Of a DNA stretch of 64,000 nt, positions 16,984-26,393 are shown piece after piece. Origin of the DNA: Staphylococcus lugdunensis (GTDB taxonomy: Bacteria > Bacillota > Bacilli > Staphylococcales > Staphylococcaceae); the NCBI RefSeq assembly GCF_002901705.1, contig NZ_PPPV01000016.1, positions 682,062 through 746,061 of the forward strand, given 5' to 3'. The position numbers were made by a program, and so were the translations under genes. The notes under the pieces are model-generated. The model was given only the letters and a program-made list of their open reading frames with translations. It did not search any database and was not told the origin of the DNA. Each line of letters starts with the position of its first letter. Position 1 is the first letter of the stretch.

Positions 16984-18480
16984 ATGTCAAAAAAACTTAA
17001 AATTATTATTTCAGCAGTAGTGATATTGCTTATCGTTGCAGGTATTGGATTTGGTGCATATAAAATTTTTTCAAACACACCAAAAAATACATACTTACTG
17101 AGCGAACAAAAAACAGCAAAAAAATTCCAAAATTATTTTAATGACCGTTTTGATAATGAAGTTAAATTCCAAGAAAAGATGAAGGATAATTCTTATTTAT
17201 CAAACATGTCATTGAGTGCAGATGCTTCTAAAGAACTCATTGAAAGTATGGGATTGCCTAAATCAGTCATTGATGCAACAAAAATTACAGCTTCTATTGG
17301 TCATGACGATAAAAATACTAAATCATTAATCAAAGTAAATCCTACAATTGCAGATAAAGAAGTGGGTAATTTCCAATGGGCTGCAGATAAGAATTTCCAA
17401 TACTTTACAGCGCCATTATTTAAAGGTGACTACAAAGTTAAAAATTCTGAGTTAGTGAAACAATATGCAGAAATATCTGGAGAAGATGAAGAGCAGCTTA
17501 AATCATCAGGAGTGACGAATCAAAGTTTAAATCTAAATACACTTTTAGGTTCGACACAAACACAACAAAAAGATTTGGATACAATTATTAAACGCTATAC
17601 AGATATTGTCTTTGATCATTTAAAAGATGATAACTTTAAAAAAGAAGGCAAAGAAGAAGTTAAAGTCGACGGTGAGACAGAAAAAGCAAACAAAGTCACA
17701 TTAAAATTAGACCGTGCTGATACTAAAAAACTTACTTTAGCCATCCTTAAAAAAGCTAAAGATGATAAAGAACTACAATCACTTGTGAAAAATCAAATGT
17801 CTAAAGATGAATACAAAAAACAAATTGAAGATGCACTCAAAAAAGCCGAAGATGCAAAAGAAAAAGAATTTATTGAATTCACATCCACAATTTACGAAAA
17901 ACATCATGAAATCTTAAAACGTGACATTACATTAACAGATAAAGATAACAAAAAAGTAAAAATCGTTGGTAACAATAGCATCACTGATGACAAACTTGCA
18001 TTAGATTATAAATTCACTACTGACGATGGTTCATTCTCATTAAAAGGTAAATCTACTGGTAAAGACGATAACTATAAAGATAAATACGATGCTACATTCG
18101 ATAACAACTACAATAAATCTACATTGACATTTGAAAACAAAGAAAAACAAGACGGTACAAAACGTCATGATAAAGGTACAATCACATTTGACAATGCTGG
18201 AACTAAACAAGACTTTACTTTTGACAACAGCTTAGATACAGATGTGAAAAATAACCAACAAAAACAAAAATTAACAGTTGGTATCAAACTTCAAGACGAG
18301 CCAATTAACTTTATTTTAAACAGTGATACGAAGTTAAAAGCAGACATCAGCTTTGATACGGATAAAGCCAAAGATATTGGTGAACTTTCATCTAAAGAAC
18401 TTGACAAATTAGATAAAGAAATAAGCAAAAATGGCGAAAAACTATTAGAATCTATCATTAAAAAAGTAACAGATGATTAA
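16984..18480 (+). CDS. Large membrane-anchored extracellular protein, staphylococcal family
   Basis: A 498-residue protein with one N-terminal membrane anchor (residues 7-29, no lipobox) and a long hydrophilic, lysine- and aspartate-rich outer domain. Similar proteins of unknown function occur in S. aureus next to ABC-2 transporters, as here. The C-terminal half (about 310-470) is built of repeating beta-strand phrases with D-N-K turns, suggesting an elongated beta structure, and residues 260-300 look coiled-coil. It may be an extracellular partner of the exporter at 18751-21520 or of the upstream lipoprotein; this is inference from neighbourhood. Confidence 0.7.
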   Translation: MSKKLKIIISAVVILLIVAGIGFGAYKIFSNTPKNTYLLSEQKTAKKFQNYFNDRFDNEVKFQEKMKDNSYLSNMSLSADASKELIESMGLPKSVIDATKITASIGHDDKNTKSLIKVNPTIADKEVGNFQWAADKNFQYFTAPLFKGDYKVKNSELVKQYAEISGEDEEQLKSSGVTNQSLNLNTLLGSTQTQQKDLDTIIKRYTDIVFDHLKDDNFKKEGKEEVKVDGETEKANKVTLKLDRADTKKLTLAILKKAKDDKELQSLVKNQMSKDEYKKQIEDALKKAEDAKEKEFIEFTSTIYEKHHEILKRDITLTDKDNKKVKIVGNNSITDDKLALDYKFTTDDGSFSLKGKSTGKDDNYKDKYDATFDNNYNKSTLTFENKEKQDGTKRHDKGTITFDNAGTKQDFTFDNSLDTDVKNNQQKQKLTVGIKLQDEPINFILNSDTKLKADISFDTDKAKDIGELSSKELDKLDKEISKNGEKLLESIIKKVTDD

Positions 18481-18531
18481 ACGTTTACGACCTACGCGTT
18501 AACTGTGATGAGCTGAAAAGCAAAGATGGTA

Positions 18532-18666
18532 GCGGGACACAATTTGTTATGAATTCGTAGTCCCGCCCTGGCAAGGTTGACTAGGATTGAAAAAAGCTTG
18601 GTATAAGCGATATTTTCAATCCAGTTAACTACTGCCAATTTAGAGTCTAGAGCCTAGTCCAAGACT
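18532..18666 (-). repeat. Structured intergenic repeat, copy 2 (reverse)
   Basis: Reverse-orientation copy. The inverted repeat at 18577-18627 is TTGACTAGGATTGAAAA against TTTTCAATCCAGTTAA; the GC-rich hairpin (GCGGGAC...GTAGTCCCGCCC) is at 18532-18567. It separates two co-directional genes and may partly terminate the upstream pair. Confidence 0.85.
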
Positions 18667-18750
18667 CACATCTACTGCAATAATAAATCCCTACACAATC
18701 ATATCGCAGTGCATGCTCACACGATGATTAAATATGGAAGGAGTGGTCAA

Positions 18751-19917
18751 ATGAAGTCAATACAATTGTTTCATATCTACCACTCTTTTTTATTAAAGAA
18801 GTGGTATTTATTTGTCTATTTAATATTGATTGTCCTATCACTAGTCTTGGCTTTGACGGCAGTTCAATATGCCAATCAAGAAGATAAAGGTTTCCGTCTT
18901 GGCATTGTGGATAAGGATCATTCAAAAGAAACACAGCTTATTTTAGGTTCCGTGGGTAAAGGGAGTAATTTTGGGAAACATGTTACCTTAAAACAATACA
19001 GTGAGAAAACAGCTAAACAACGTCTATCCAAACATGAATTAGATGGCTATTTTGTTTTTGACAAAGGTATGACACATGCCTTTTATCATCAAGGACAATT
19101 ACCTATCACAGTATATACATACGACCAACAGTCTACAAAGAGTGTCGTTATTAGCCAATTAACCCATTCAGTTTATGATCGCTTAATGTTATCTATGGGA
19201 GGTATTTTAAGCTACACACACTTAACTGAGAAGCCATCATCTCAAGACATGGTTATGCTAATGACTGATTTACTATTTACCGGATTGAATCGTGTTAATG
19301 CTTTTAATTACGAACCAGTAAAGGTTTATGATACAGGCAGTTACTATGTCGTTACTGGATACTTACTATCCATTTTTATACTTTGTCTATCGTTATTTTC
19401 TGTGCTCAAAATGAATCAAGAAACGGCATTGAAAGAACGATTGCAACTCTTTCACTTCTCATTTGAAAAGTTAACATTTGTTCGTGGTGCGATTGCATGG
19501 TTCTATTCAATGATTTGGGCAATCCTTGGCTTTCTATGGATTAACCATACATTAGACGGGTCTTTTGAAAGTTATAATTGGCCAACCGTAGCAATTCAGC
19601 TCACTTATTTCGTGACTTTCTTAGTCATGCTGCTCATCTTAATTGAGCTTATTAGTAAAAACTGGATGAATTTACTTTTAAAATGCGTATTAACGCTTAT
19701 CTTTATCGTATTCTCAGGCATAACGGTGCCAACAATCTTTTTCCAACATAGCTTTAACAGTATATTGGCAACACAACCGTTTAGTTTAGTAACAAATCAA
19801 ATGTTGGAAATCACATTAAATAACTTTATTTTAGATACACATCCAGCCTTTTATATCAGCTTTATTGCTGTGGCATTGGCACTCTGTGTGGTCGCTGTTT
19901 GGAGGTATCGTCGATGA
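18751..19917 (+). CDS. ABC-2 type exporter permease, first subunit
   Basis: A 388-residue protein with the ABC-2/YhgE-like layout: one N-terminal helix (residues 14-36), a large extracytoplasmic domain (about 37-200, beginning GFRLGIVDKDHSKETQ), then five to six helices. The start is chosen at the ATG preceded by AAGGAGTGG; 14 codons upstream are open but carry no ribosome site. Its stop overlaps the next start (ATGA). With the second permease and the ATPase it makes a heteromeric exporter of unknown substrate. Confidence 0.8.
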   Translation: MKSIQLFHIYHSFLLKKWYLFVYLILIVLSLVLALTAVQYANQEDKGFRLGIVDKDHSKETQLILGSVGKGSNFGKHVTLKQYSEKTAKQRLSKHELDGYFVFDKGMTHAFYHQGQLPITVYTYDQQSTKSVVISQLTHSVYDRLMLSMGGILSYTHLTEKPSSQDMVMLMTDLLFTGLNRVNAFNYEPVKVYDTGSYYVVTGYLLSIFILCLSLFSVLKMNQETALKERLQLFHFSFEKLTFVRGAIAWFYSMIWAILGFLWINHTLDGSFESYNWPTVAIQLTYFVTFLVMLLILIELISKNWMNLLLKCVLTLIFIVFSGITVPTIFFQHSFNSILATQPFSLVTNQMLEITLNNFILDTHPAFYISFIAVALALCVVAVWRYRR

Positions 19918-20834
19918 AACCTTACATTCAACTTGTCATTCGAAAACAATGGCTACAATATGTTCTTCTGCTCATCATTATTGGTGCAGCACTAAGCTTA
20001 TTATATGCCGGACAAAAAATGGCTAGTCAAAACTTTAAGATACCTATTGCTATTCAAGATATGAGTCATAGTAATGACTCAAAACAACTGATTAAGCACA
20101 TTTCGGATACACGATTTGTTTCGGTTAAATCCATATCTGCAGACGATATTTATATTGATGATGCAGTTAAGAAAAAGGAAGCTATGATCAGCTTACAAAT
20201 TCCAAAAGATTTTGATAAGCGCTTAGTCGAAAACCGTTTGAAGTCATCGATTCAACTCTATGGACGAGATGATTTTATTGGTAATATTGCATTAGAAATC
20301 GTTAGTCGTTCATTATATGAACAACAAATACCGCACATCATTCAAGAACACTTAGATAAAAATCATCACCACCAAAGTATAGACAAAATTAAAGAAGCCT
20401 ATAAGAATAATACACCAACATCAAAATTCAAAAATGTTGCGATTCATTCATCAGCGAATCACTCGCTTTCGATTAGTTTAATATTTGCATGGGTACTCAT
20501 GATCAGTGCAATTCAAATTGTACTTCATCAAAGATTAAAACAAAATGCGCCACTTGGGCGATTATTCCAATTTAATCACAGTCGACTCAAACTTTATGGC
20601 ACTTATATCGTGACACATACATGTTTGCTTTTATTCGTAATGATGATGATTCAGTGGTTGATGCACCAGCCATTAAGTTTATTCTTTTATGCTAAATCAT
20701 TCGCTGTTATTTTTATCTATGAATGGGGTATCGCAAGCTTATTATTTAAGGTTAATACACTCAGCCATAGATTATTTATGGCTATTGTCTGGTCAATCGT
20801 GATAGCTATTCTATTTATTAGCATTCAAATGTAA
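19914..20834 (+). CDS. ABC-2 type exporter permease, second subunit
   Basis: A 306-residue permease with the same topology as its upstream partner: a helix at residues 13-31, an extracytoplasmic domain with IPIAIQDMSHSNDSKQL, and four to five C-terminal helices. Translationally coupled by the ATGA overlap, with GGAGGT 7 nt before the ATG. The two permeases are distant paralogues (compare IVDKDHSKE and IQDMSHSND), which indicates an obligate heterodimer. Confidence 0.8.
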   Translation: MKPYIQLVIRKQWLQYVLLLIIIGAALSLLYAGQKMASQNFKIPIAIQDMSHSNDSKQLIKHISDTRFVSVKSISADDIYIDDAVKKKEAMISLQIPKDFDKRLVENRLKSSIQLYGRDDFIGNIALEIVSRSLYEQQIPHIIQEHLDKNHHHQSIDKIKEAYKNNTPTSKFKNVAIHSSANHSLSISLIFAWVLMISAIQIVLHQRLKQNAPLGRLFQFNHSRLKLYGTYIVTHTCLLLFVMMMIQWLMHQPLSLFFYAKSFAVIFIYEWGIASLLFKVNTLSHRLFMAIVWSIVIAILFISIQM

Positions 20835-20848
20835 AGGAGTGAGACACA

Positions 20849-21520
20849 TTGATCGAATTACATGCTATTTCTAAAAGTTATAAACGTAAACACATTTTTG
20901 AACAGCTAAATATGCAATTTGCTGACAATCAACTGACTGTCTTGCTCGGAGAAAATGGTGCTGGGAAATCGACATTATTGCGTTTGATTTCAGGGATTGA
21001 ACAACCAAATTCAGGTACCATTGATTACTTTGGTAAGACGCTATCAAAACGTCAAATTAGAAATATAGTAGGCTACGTGCCACAGGATATTGCTTTATTT
21101 GAACATATGAGTGCACAAGAAAATATTCAATTTTTTAAATCATTGTGTGACAAACCTGTTGATGATGATACCATAGCCCACTATTTGAAATTATTAAACT
21201 TTACTGACATGAAGGCACGTGTATCTACGTTATCAGGCGGGAATAAACGCAAAATTAATATTTTAATTGGTTTATTAAGTCAACCTAAAATACTAATTTT
21301 AGATGAGCCTACTGTTGGTATTGATTTAAAATCACGTTATGATATTCACCAACTGTTAAACCAAATGAAATCCAGTTGTTTAATTATTTTAACGACACAC
21401 CATTTAGATGAGGTAGAAGCATTAGCTGATAACATTAAACTCATCGGTCAACATCCATTTTATCGAGATGTTTTAAATGATAAACAATGGACTTATGAAC
21501 ATTATCATAATGCTTTATAG
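20849..21520 (+). CDS. ABC transporter ATP-binding protein of the exporter
   Basis: A 223-residue ATPase: Walker A GENGAGKSTLL (residues 34-44), Q-loop VPQDIALFEHM, signature TLSGGNKRKINILIGL, Walker B ILILDEPTVGID, H-loop TTHHLDEVE. This is the CcmA/YhaQ-type motor of ABC-2 exporters. The start is TTG with AAAGGAG upstream. Last gene of the three-gene exporter operon; a strong terminator follows. Confidence 0.85.
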   Translation: MIELHAISKSYKRKHIFEQLNMQFADNQLTVLLGENGAGKSTLLRLISGIEQPNSGTIDYFGKTLSKRQIRNIVGYVPQDIALFEHMSAQENIQFFKSLCDKPVDDDTIAHYLKLLNFTDMKARVSTLSGGNKRKINILIGLLSQPKILILDEPTVGIDLKSRYDIHQLLNQMKSSCLIILTTHHLDEVEALADNIKLIGQHPFYRDVLNDKQWTYEHYHNAL

Positions 21521-21528
21521 TATTAATA

Positions 21529-21577
21529 AACGCCTATCACAAAAGGACAATTTCTAACTCCTTTCGTGATAGGCGTT
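21529..21577. terminator. Terminator after ABC exporter operon
   Basis: AAACGCCTATCACAAAAGG paired with CCTTTCGTGATAGGCGTTT, one mismatch, then TTCGT. Almost symmetric, so it can act on both strands; the facing gene is the MepB homologue. Confidence 0.85.
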
Positions 21578-21646
21578 TTCGTATAATGCAGTTGTATCTT
21601 AAACAATTTCAAAGTAATATTCTTGCCAATTGATTATATTTAACCT

Positions 21647-22120
21647 TCATTCAATAGTTAGATTTGTAAAATACATATCTTGCCAATGCTGTGTTTTAGC
21701 AGCTGATGGATTAAGGTCCTCTTCCCATGTTGGATAGACACGTAAAGCCATTTTCCCCTTATGTGATGTTGTCGATATGATATGTTGTTTAACTAGAACC
21801 TCTCGAGGAAATACGAACTGTCCAAACCGTTGTCCATCAATAACATTGACGACTAAAAACATTGGAAATTCAGCATCTTGATATGGTCTGTTGTTATTAT
21901 CGTCATCTTTACACCACATCGCAAAGAAATATCCTCGTTTTTTAGGTGTTTTATGTGCGCGTCTACTCATATAAGTTTGCCCATTTAACTCGCACCTAAA
22001 TGCTTCATAATCCGCATTCCACGGTTCTGTCTTGATTTCGATAGATGTATTACTATGATTAACTTGTAGTAGTTCTTTAACTAGATCTAAAGATTGCATG
22101 TTTTGTATGTGTTTTGTCAT
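21647..22120 (-). CDS. MepB-family protein
   Basis: A 157-residue soluble protein of the MepB family, named from the S. aureus mepRAB locus, where mepB has no known function. Visible family traits are EAFRCELNGQTYMSRRAHKTPKKRGYF, MWCKDDD, and the VNVIDGQRFGQFVFPREVLVKQHII segment. No mepA or mepR gene lies nearby, so this is a stand-alone homologue. A role in DNA or ligand binding is sometimes proposed but not shown. Confidence 0.75.
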   Translation of the reverse strand: MTKHIQNMQSLDLVKELLQVNHSNTSIEIKTEPWNADYEAFRCELNGQTYMSRRAHKTPKKRGYFFAMWCKDDDNNNRPYQDAEFPMFLVVNVIDGQRFGQFVFPREVLVKQHIISTTSHKGKMALRVYPTWEEDLNPSAAKTQHWQDMYFTNLTIE

Positions 22121-22154
22121 ATATACCTACCTTTTTGGCATAACCACATCTGCT

Positions 22155-23096
22155 TTATGATGCTGAATCATTTTTGATTGGTGCCGATTTGACTTGATTA
22201 CCATTTTGATCTTCTTTAATCATTTTTTTACCTTGCAATTTATAAGTACCTAGAATTTCACCATCTTGATTCCGATAATTGATTGACCAACTATCTTTCG
22301 TCATTTTAATATTATCCCACAGATAATCTTTATTAGCAGGCGCTCCTTCAAGTTGAGCAATTTGGTCAAATATCTGACTACGTGCATGTGCCATTTCAGT
22401 GCCGCTTTCTTTTAATTCGCGCTGTTTTCTCTCAGTATCTGATTCATCCATACGTGGATCCTTTTGTGTTATTTTAATTTTATTCTCCATCTCAGGTAAT
22501 GAACGATTATTTTTATTCTCTGTATATACTTTATTTAAATCGTATTCATCCCCAGATTTCAAAGCATCTTGATAATTGCGAATTGGACTTTGTGTAGCAC
22601 CAATATAAATCTTATCATTATTTACCCCTACTACTGTGCGATAGCTACCTTTATCAGGATAAACCATGTAGAATTTCATTCCATCAGGTGCCTGACTTAT
22701 ATTTTCATAAGGAACTAGACCAAAGTCAACAATTTGCTTCACATCATTGTCACCTGTCCCTTGTCGCTTATATTTGCCTGTTAATATTTCATTTTTGGTT
22801 AGTGAATATTTACCTTTTGGATCAGCATAAAAAATTAATGCAAGTTTCGTTTTATCTGATAATTGTCCTGCTGACGATTTAGTTTGTCCCTTATCTTCTT
22901 TATCACTGTGTTGTTGGCCTGATGTTTTATTTTGTTTCTCATTGTTCTCCGTTTGATGTTTAGATGTGTGCTTTTCATCTTTCTTATTATCAGCTTGTGA
23001 CGTCTTTTTTTGATTTTCTTGTTGTGATGAATCACTGTTTTGACAAGCCGTCAATAACATGAGTGCCACCGAACTTGCTAGAAATACTTTTTTCAT
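22155..23096 (-). CDS. Uncharacterised staphylococcal lipoprotein
   Basis: A 313-residue predicted lipoprotein: signal MKKVFLASSVALMLLTAC with lipobox LTAC, then a low-complexity Gln/Lys/Ser/His-rich linker (residues 20-82), then a globular domain starting LSDKTKLALIFYADPKGKYSLTK. A similar domain with KGMKFY and VGVNNDKIYIG occurs in S. aureus lipoproteins of unknown role. Two in-frame ATGs lie upstream; this one is preferred because ATGAGG stands before it at the right distance and it gives a standard signal peptide. Confidence 0.7.
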   Translation of the reverse strand: MKKVFLASSVALMLLTACQNSDSSQQENQKKTSQADNKKDEKHTSKHQTENNEKQNKTSGQQHSDKEDKGQTKSSAGQLSDKTKLALIFYADPKGKYSLTKNEILTGKYKRQGTGDNDVKQIVDFGLVPYENISQAPDGMKFYMVYPDKGSYRTVVGVNNDKIYIGATQSPIRNYQDALKSGDEYDLNKVYTENKNNRSLPEMENKIKITQKDPRMDESDTERKQRELKESGTEMAHARSQIFDQIAQLEGAPANKDYLWDNIKMTKDSWSINYRNQDGEILGTYKLQGKKMIKEDQNGNQVKSAPIKNDSAS

Positions 23097-23540
23097 ATTC
23101 CTCATCCTTTCTTTGTTTAATAACACTTTTTAAAATATATAATTAACTTATACTTTAAACATATCATAAAATGTATTATAAAAAAATATGGTATATGCTT
23201 CACATCCTACGCGCTTAATTCAACCTACTTTACATAACTTCGAATGGCAAACGTATGTCAAAGTCGAAACTGAACAAGAAACAACGAATTCAAACACTTT
23301 ATATACAAAAAACTGAATAGCGCACAGAACAAAGAAATATCATAAACATTTCTACAAACAATGCAAGATGGAGATGAATTGTCTAAATTGACTTTGTTGT
23401 CAGTTTTCTTCTTTTAAGATTTACTTACTTCTTTGAATTTTTTTACTATTGCCTCTTTTTAATGTGGCCTTTAGAAAAGTCATGAAACGTGGGATAATAT
23501 GAACATTGCGAACAATTTAATATTTGAAAGGAGTTAAATG
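23097..23540. other. Intergenic region with a possible gene remnant
   Basis: About 440 bases between divergent genes. It should hold promoters of the lipoprotein (-) and the MFS gene (+). A 42-codon rightward frame (23188-23316) has no ribosome site; its composition (FEWQTYVKVETEQET) looks protein-like, so it might be a decayed gene. No other structure was seen. Confidence 0.4.
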
Positions 23541-24713
23541 ATGACACCATCATTGAAATATAATCAAATTACAACTATTTTCTTCATCACCGGCATCGCT
23601 GTGATGTGTAGTTTATATACAGCGCTTCCTTTAACCGTAGCATTCGCTAAAGACTTCGATATTCCAAAATCGATTGCTACATTAAATGGTGTTGTTTTCT
23701 CAATTACCTATTCTGTAAGCTGCTTATTTTATGGCACTATTTCAGAAAAATTTGGTCGTATTCGTACCATTTTATGTGGCTTAGTGGGCTTAGTCATTAT
23801 TTGCTGTCTGATTGGCTTTGTGCGGTCATTTATCTTATTAATTATTCTACGCGCACTGCAAGGCATCTGTGCTGCAGCATTTTCTCCAGTATCTATTACC
23901 TATGTAACTGAGAACTATTCACCAGTGAAGCGTGTAACAGCCATTAGTTTTATTAGTACAAGCTTTATGTTATCTGGTGTAATTGGTCAAAACTTAAGTG
24001 AAATTATTGTACGTTATACACATTGGCATAGCGTGTATTTTACCTTAACAATACTTTATCTCATTTTAGCTGTGGCCATTTATAAAAAAGTTCCTGAAAG
24101 TCCAGTCTACCATCCTCATATTCGTTTGCTTAGCTTTTTCACTAATTTTAAAGCCTTTAAAACGAACAAAATGGTCTTACTATGTTATTTTGTATCACTA
24201 ACCTTGTTAACGATGTTTATTAGTATGTATGATATATTTAATGCCTATATCACTTCAGATATTGTCGGCGGGAACCAAACAACTGCGATTAATGCAAAGC
24301 TATACGGCATCTTCGGCATGCTATTAGCTTTACTTGCAGGACGTTTAAGCGATCGTATCGGCGTCAAAAATGTCATCCTCACATCATTAATGATTAGTAT
24401 TATATCGTTATTAGGTATGGCATGTACTACAAATGTTACTTTACTTGTGATGTGGAGTGTCATGTTTATTGCAGGAATTGCATTTTGTGTCCCTTCCGTC
24501 ATCTCAAATGTAGGTATTGTAGTCAACGGTAATCAAGGATTCTTTTTATCTGTAAATACCTTTATTTTATTTTTAGGAACTGCACTTGCACCAATTATTA
24601 ATATTTATATAGCACGCATACAAAGCTTTTCACTTCAATTTATTATTATCGCTTGTATTGGTATCATTTCTCTTTGTGTTGCACTTTTTCTACCTAAAAC
24701 TAAACGCTATTAA
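23541..24713 (+). CDS. MFS transporter, drug exporter type
   Basis: A 390-residue 12-helix transporter of the DHA1-like group. The motif A loop after helix 2 is GTISEKFGRIRTI (near residue 72), helix 4 carries RALQGICAAAFSPVS, and the second motif A is AGRLSDRIGVKN (near residue 264). Two adjacent ATGs follow AAAGGAG; the second has better spacing (7 nt). Monocistronic, convergent with the crt operon. Substrate unknown. Confidence 0.8.
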   Translation: MTPSLKYNQITTIFFITGIAVMCSLYTALPLTVAFAKDFDIPKSIATLNGVVFSITYSVSCLFYGTISEKFGRIRTILCGLVGLVIICCLIGFVRSFILLIILRALQGICAAAFSPVSITYVTENYSPVKRVTAISFISTSFMLSGVIGQNLSEIIVRYTHWHSVYFTLTILYLILAVAIYKKVPESPVYHPHIRLLSFFTNFKAFKTNKMVLLCYFVSLTLLTMFISMYDIFNAYITSDIVGGNQTTAINAKLYGIFGMLLALLAGRLSDRIGVKNVILTSLMISIISLLGMACTTNVTLLVMWSVMFIAGIAFCVPSVISNVGIVVNGNQGFFLSVNTFILFLGTALAPIINIYIARIQSFSLQFIIIACIGIISLCVALFLPKTKRY

Positions 24714-24730
24714 TTAACAATGGTATGTGT

Positions 24731-24874
24731 CTGGGGCATAATTATGTCTCAGGTTCTGAACTCTATATAGACAGTAATTGACTGGATTGAAAATACACTT
24801 ATCCTAAGCTTTTTCAATCCGAGTCAACCTTGCCGGGGCGGGACTACGAATTCACAATGAATTCTAGCCCGCTC
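24731..24874 (+). repeat. Structured intergenic repeat, copy 3
   Basis: Forward copy between the convergent MFS gene and crtN. Left part GGGGCATAATTATG, first inverted repeat TTGACTGGATTGAAAA/TTTTTCAATCCGAGTCAA with a one-base bulge, then GGGGCGGGACTACGAATTC with a degraded right arm (TAGCCCGCTC). Confidence 0.85.
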
Positions 24875-24885
24875 TAATTCTTTTA

Positions 24886-26391
24886 CTATATACCTGCTGC
24901 AATATCTTTCAATATTTCTTCAACAGTAATCTTTGCACTGGTTAAAACAATAGGCACACCTGCACCTGGATGTGTACTTGCACCTGCAAAATATAGATCG
25001 TGATAGTCACGAGCGACATTTGGCGGTCGGTAATAATTACTTTGAGCGAGCGTTGGCATTAAGCCAAATGCTGCACCATACTGCGCATGATAGTCTCGTT
25101 GAAAATCTAACGGTGTAAAAATTGTTTCTGATACGATATGCTGTTTAATATTTTCAAGGGCTTCTATCGTTCCTAACTTGTGATAAATGATTTCCTTGAT
25201 GCGAGCTACTATCGATTCATCCTGCCAATCTATTTTTGTTGTTTTCAACTCTGCAGTAGGCATAAGTACATATATACCTGTTTGTCCCTCAGGTGCTAGC
25301 GTCGTATCACCTACTGCTGGAACATAAATATATAATGATGGATCCTTTGACAATTGACCATTAAATATTTCTTTCACATTTTGTTCAAAATCTGCCGAAA
25401 AAATCACATTATGTAATAACAGGTTGTCTCTCAAGTCTTGATCTATACCAATATACATTAGGCATGCAGAACATGAATAATCTAATTGTGCTATTTTTTG
25501 TGGCGGATACTTTTTAACAGGGCTATGTTCAGGCATAAGATGTTGTGCTGCATATGGAAAATCAGCAGTACATAATACCTTATCAAAGCGCTCAACAAGA
25601 CCATTGCCTCTTATTCCATCGGCTCGTTTATATTTTGGGTCTATAATAATTTCATCGATTTGTGCGTTTAAACGAATATCGACACCCAAATCTTGATTTA
25701 AACGTGTTAAACCTTGCGCCATGCCGTACATGCCGCCTTTAATAAAATGCACACCAAACATCATTTCAATCATCGGTATAATAGAATATAGTGATGGCCC
25801 ACGCTTGGGATCGATGCCAATATATAACGTTTGAAAAGCTAAGAGTTTTTGGATTTTATCATTATCAACATATTGTGCAATTAAATCATCTGCATGATTT
25901 AATGTCTTTAATTTAGCACCTTGCACTAATGACGTTAAGTTATAAAAATCACTAGGCTTACGAAACGTACGCTCTAAAAAATATTTGCGTGCAATTTCAT
26001 AACGCTTATAAATATCAGTAAGAAATGACATAAAGCCATGTGTTGAACCTGGCTCGATGTGCTCTAACATTTGTTGTAATTGAGCTAGATCAGTAGGTAC
26101 ACGAACTTTGTCATCCTTAGCAAAATAGACATCATAAATATAAGGTAATTGTGTCATCTCTACATAATCTTCAAAGTTTTTGCCACATGCTTCAAATACT
26201 GCTTTATAGACTTCAGGAATCATCACAATTGTAGGGCCCATATCGAAAGTAAATCCATCTTTAGTAAACTGACTCATACGCCCACCAAGTCGATCATTTT
26301 TCTCAAACAATGTCACTTGATGACCTTTTGCTGCCAATCTTGCCGCGGATGCTAAACCAGTCACGCCTGCACCAATTACTGCTATATTCAT
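24886..26391 (-). CDS. crtN: 4,4'-diapophytoene desaturase (dehydrosqualene desaturase)
   Basis: A 501-residue FAD-dependent desaturase that converts 4,4'-diapophytoene to yellow 4,4'-diaponeurosporene at the membrane. The N-terminal dinucleotide fold is AVIGAGVTGLASAARLA with EKNDRLGGR, and the C-terminal carotenoid-desaturase signature is DLYFAGASTHPGAGVPIVLTSA. Length matches S. aureus CrtN (about 502). Last gene of tspO-crtOPQMN; starts 2 bases after the crtM stop. Its product is the substrate of CrtP. Confidence 0.95.
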   Translation of the reverse strand: MNIAVIGAGVTGLASAARLAAKGHQVTLFEKNDRLGGRMSQFTKDGFTFDMGPTIVMIPEVYKAVFEACGKNFEDYVEMTQLPYIYDVYFAKDDKVRVPTDLAQLQQMLEHIEPGSTHGFMSFLTDIYKRYEIARKYFLERTFRKPSDFYNLTSLVQGAKLKTLNHADDLIAQYVDNDKIQKLLAFQTLYIGIDPKRGPSLYSIIPMIEMMFGVHFIKGGMYGMAQGLTRLNQDLGVDIRLNAQIDEIIIDPKYKRADGIRGNGLVERFDKVLCTADFPYAAQHLMPEHSPVKKYPPQKIAQLDYSCSACLMYIGIDQDLRDNLLLHNVIFSADFEQNVKEIFNGQLSKDPSLYIYVPAVGDTTLAPEGQTGIYVLMPTAELKTTKIDWQDESIVARIKEIIYHKLGTIEALENIKQHIVSETIFTPLDFQRDYHAQYGAAFGLMPTLAQSNYYRPPNVARDYHDLYFAGASTHPGAGVPIVLTSAKITVEEILKDIAAGI

Positions 26392-26393
26392 TG

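Noticed and set aside
23188..23316. 42-codon rightward frame
   Set aside because: No ribosome site and no recognised family; at most a decayed gene, so only mentioned in the intergenic note.
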